From positions 1-7,377 of the forward strand of contig JAGPGI010000128.1 of assembly GCA_018056045.1 (NCBI GenBank): a stretch of 7,377 nt of DNA. The letters run 5' to 3'. The notes under the pieces were generated by a model. It ran no database searches. It was not told the DNA's origin and saw only the letters and a list, made by a program, of their open reading frames with translations. Below, piece by piece: positions 7,019-7,377 of this stretch. A program made the position numbers and the translations under genes. Origin of the DNA: Paracoccus sp. (in: a-proteobacteria) (GTDB lineage Bacteria; Pseudomonadota; Alphaproteobacteria; Rhodobacterales; Rhodobacteraceae). How positions within the stretch are numbered: the stretch's first letter is position 1; the number at the start of each line of letters is the position of its first letter.

Positions 7019-7026
7019 AAATATCC
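7006..7026. repeat. AT-rich element over the pdxJ stop, possibly dispersed
   Basis: The minus strand reads GGATATTTTCATGAAGAAG from 7026 to 7008, plus AA. It is strikingly AT-rich for this genome and contains the palindrome TTCATGAA (7012-7019). I recall similar GGATATTT...GAAGAAG strings near gene ends in Rhodobacteraceae, but this is memory, not a search. In this window I see only this one copy. Confidence 0.3.
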
Positions 7027-7053
7027 AAAAACCCAACCGGGCCACGGGCATGA
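7015..7053 (+). other. 12-codon mini-ORF linking pdxJ to acpS
   Basis: An ATG overlaps the pdxJ stop as ATGA (7015-7018), encodes [12 protein letters not shown] and ends at a TGA that overlaps the acpS start, again as ATGA (7050-7053). AcpS has no evident Shine-Dalgarno sequence, so ribosomes finishing this mini-ORF could restart on acpS. The mini-ORF itself has only a weak upstream AGG, so the arrangement may be chance. Confidence 0.3.
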
Positions 7054-7377
7054 TCCTCGGCATCGGCACGGACCTGTGCAATATCGACCGCATCAGCGGC
7101 GTTCTGGCGCGCCATGGCGACCGCTTTCGAAACCGGGTCTTCACCGAAACCGAACTGGCCAAAGCCGCACGCCGCAAGGACGAGGCTGGGACGCTTGCGA
7201 AACGCTGGGCCGCCAAGGAGGCCTGCTCGAAAGCCCTTGGCACCGGCCTTGCCATGGGCATCTCGTGGCGCGACATGGCCGTCCAGAACCTGCCCTCGGG
7301 TCAGCCCACCATGACGCTGACCGGCTGGGCGGCCGAGCGGCTGACGGCGATGACGCCCCCCGGCCACAGCGCCCATA
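7050..7377 (+). CDS. acpS: Holo-[acyl-carrier-protein] synthase, 3' end outside window
   Basis: AcpS transfers the 4'-phosphopantetheine group from coenzyme A to the acceptor serine of acyl carrier protein, activating it for fatty acid synthesis. 109 codons are present and no stop is reached; the family is about 125-140 residues, so perhaps 20-30 are missing. The start [15 protein letters not shown] holds the Mg2+-binding D8, and the second motif [14 protein letters not shown] (53-66) holds E57 and K61. The later [17 protein letters not shown] is also family-typical. ATG 7050 is fixed by homology; no good Shine-Dalgarno sequence precedes it, and it overlaps the stop of a 12-codon mini-ORF that starts at the pdxJ stop. 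In relatives the next genes are often lepB, rnc and era, which would lie beyond the right edge. Confidence 0.96.
   Translation, partial: MILGIGTDLCNIDRISGVLARHGDRFRNRVFTETELAKAARRKDEAGTLAKRWAAKEACSKALGTGLAMGISWRDMAVQNLPSGQPTMTLTGWAAERLTAMTPPGHSAH

Noticed and set aside
1..7377. tRNA or rRNA genes, CRISPR arrays, insertion sequences, integrases, toxin-antitoxin or defence genes
   Set aside because: I looked on both strands and saw no such sequences. The window is filled with housekeeping genes in a conserved arrangement.

Overview
This is an ordinary, gene-dense chromosomal segment of a high-GC alphaproteobacterium. The protein sequences, the strong G/C bias at third codon positions and the gene order point to the Rhodobacteraceae, with a Paracoccus-like genome the best guess from sequence feel alone. 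I see no mobile element, CRISPR array, tRNA, rRNA or phage gene, and no obvious undescribed multi-gene system.

Layout. A divergent intergenic region (1430-1723) separates two transcription units. Leftward lie greA (transcript cleavage factor, 959-1429) and, 21 nt downstream, a membrane-anchored protein of unknown function that runs off the left edge (1-937). Rightward lie etfD/ETF-QO (1724-3370), a large exported TPR protein (about 3466-5421), ispE (5426-6247), pdxJ (6272-7018) and acpS (7050 to the right edge, 3' end missing). The five rightward genes are closely spaced (4, 24 and 31 nt among the last four). The exception is a 95-nt leader with a strong hairpin between etfD and the TPR gene, so etfD may be partly uncoupled from the rest.

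How the genes work together. ETF-QO passes electrons from flavoprotein dehydrogenases, via ETF, into the ubiquinone pool. IspE (MEP isoprenoid pathway, which also feeds ubiquinone side chains) and PdxJ (vitamin B6) both depend on deoxyxylulose 5-phosphate as a precursor. AcpS activates acyl carrier protein. The TPR protein next to ispE recalls the gene order around lbcA-lolB-ispE in Pseudomonas, and this is the most testable functional lead. The remaining points of interest are small: a chain of two ATGA overlaps through a 12-codon mini-ORF between pdxJ and acpS, an AT-rich sequence there that may be a dispersed family element, a strong hairpin in the greA leader, and an IspE that looks short in one loop.
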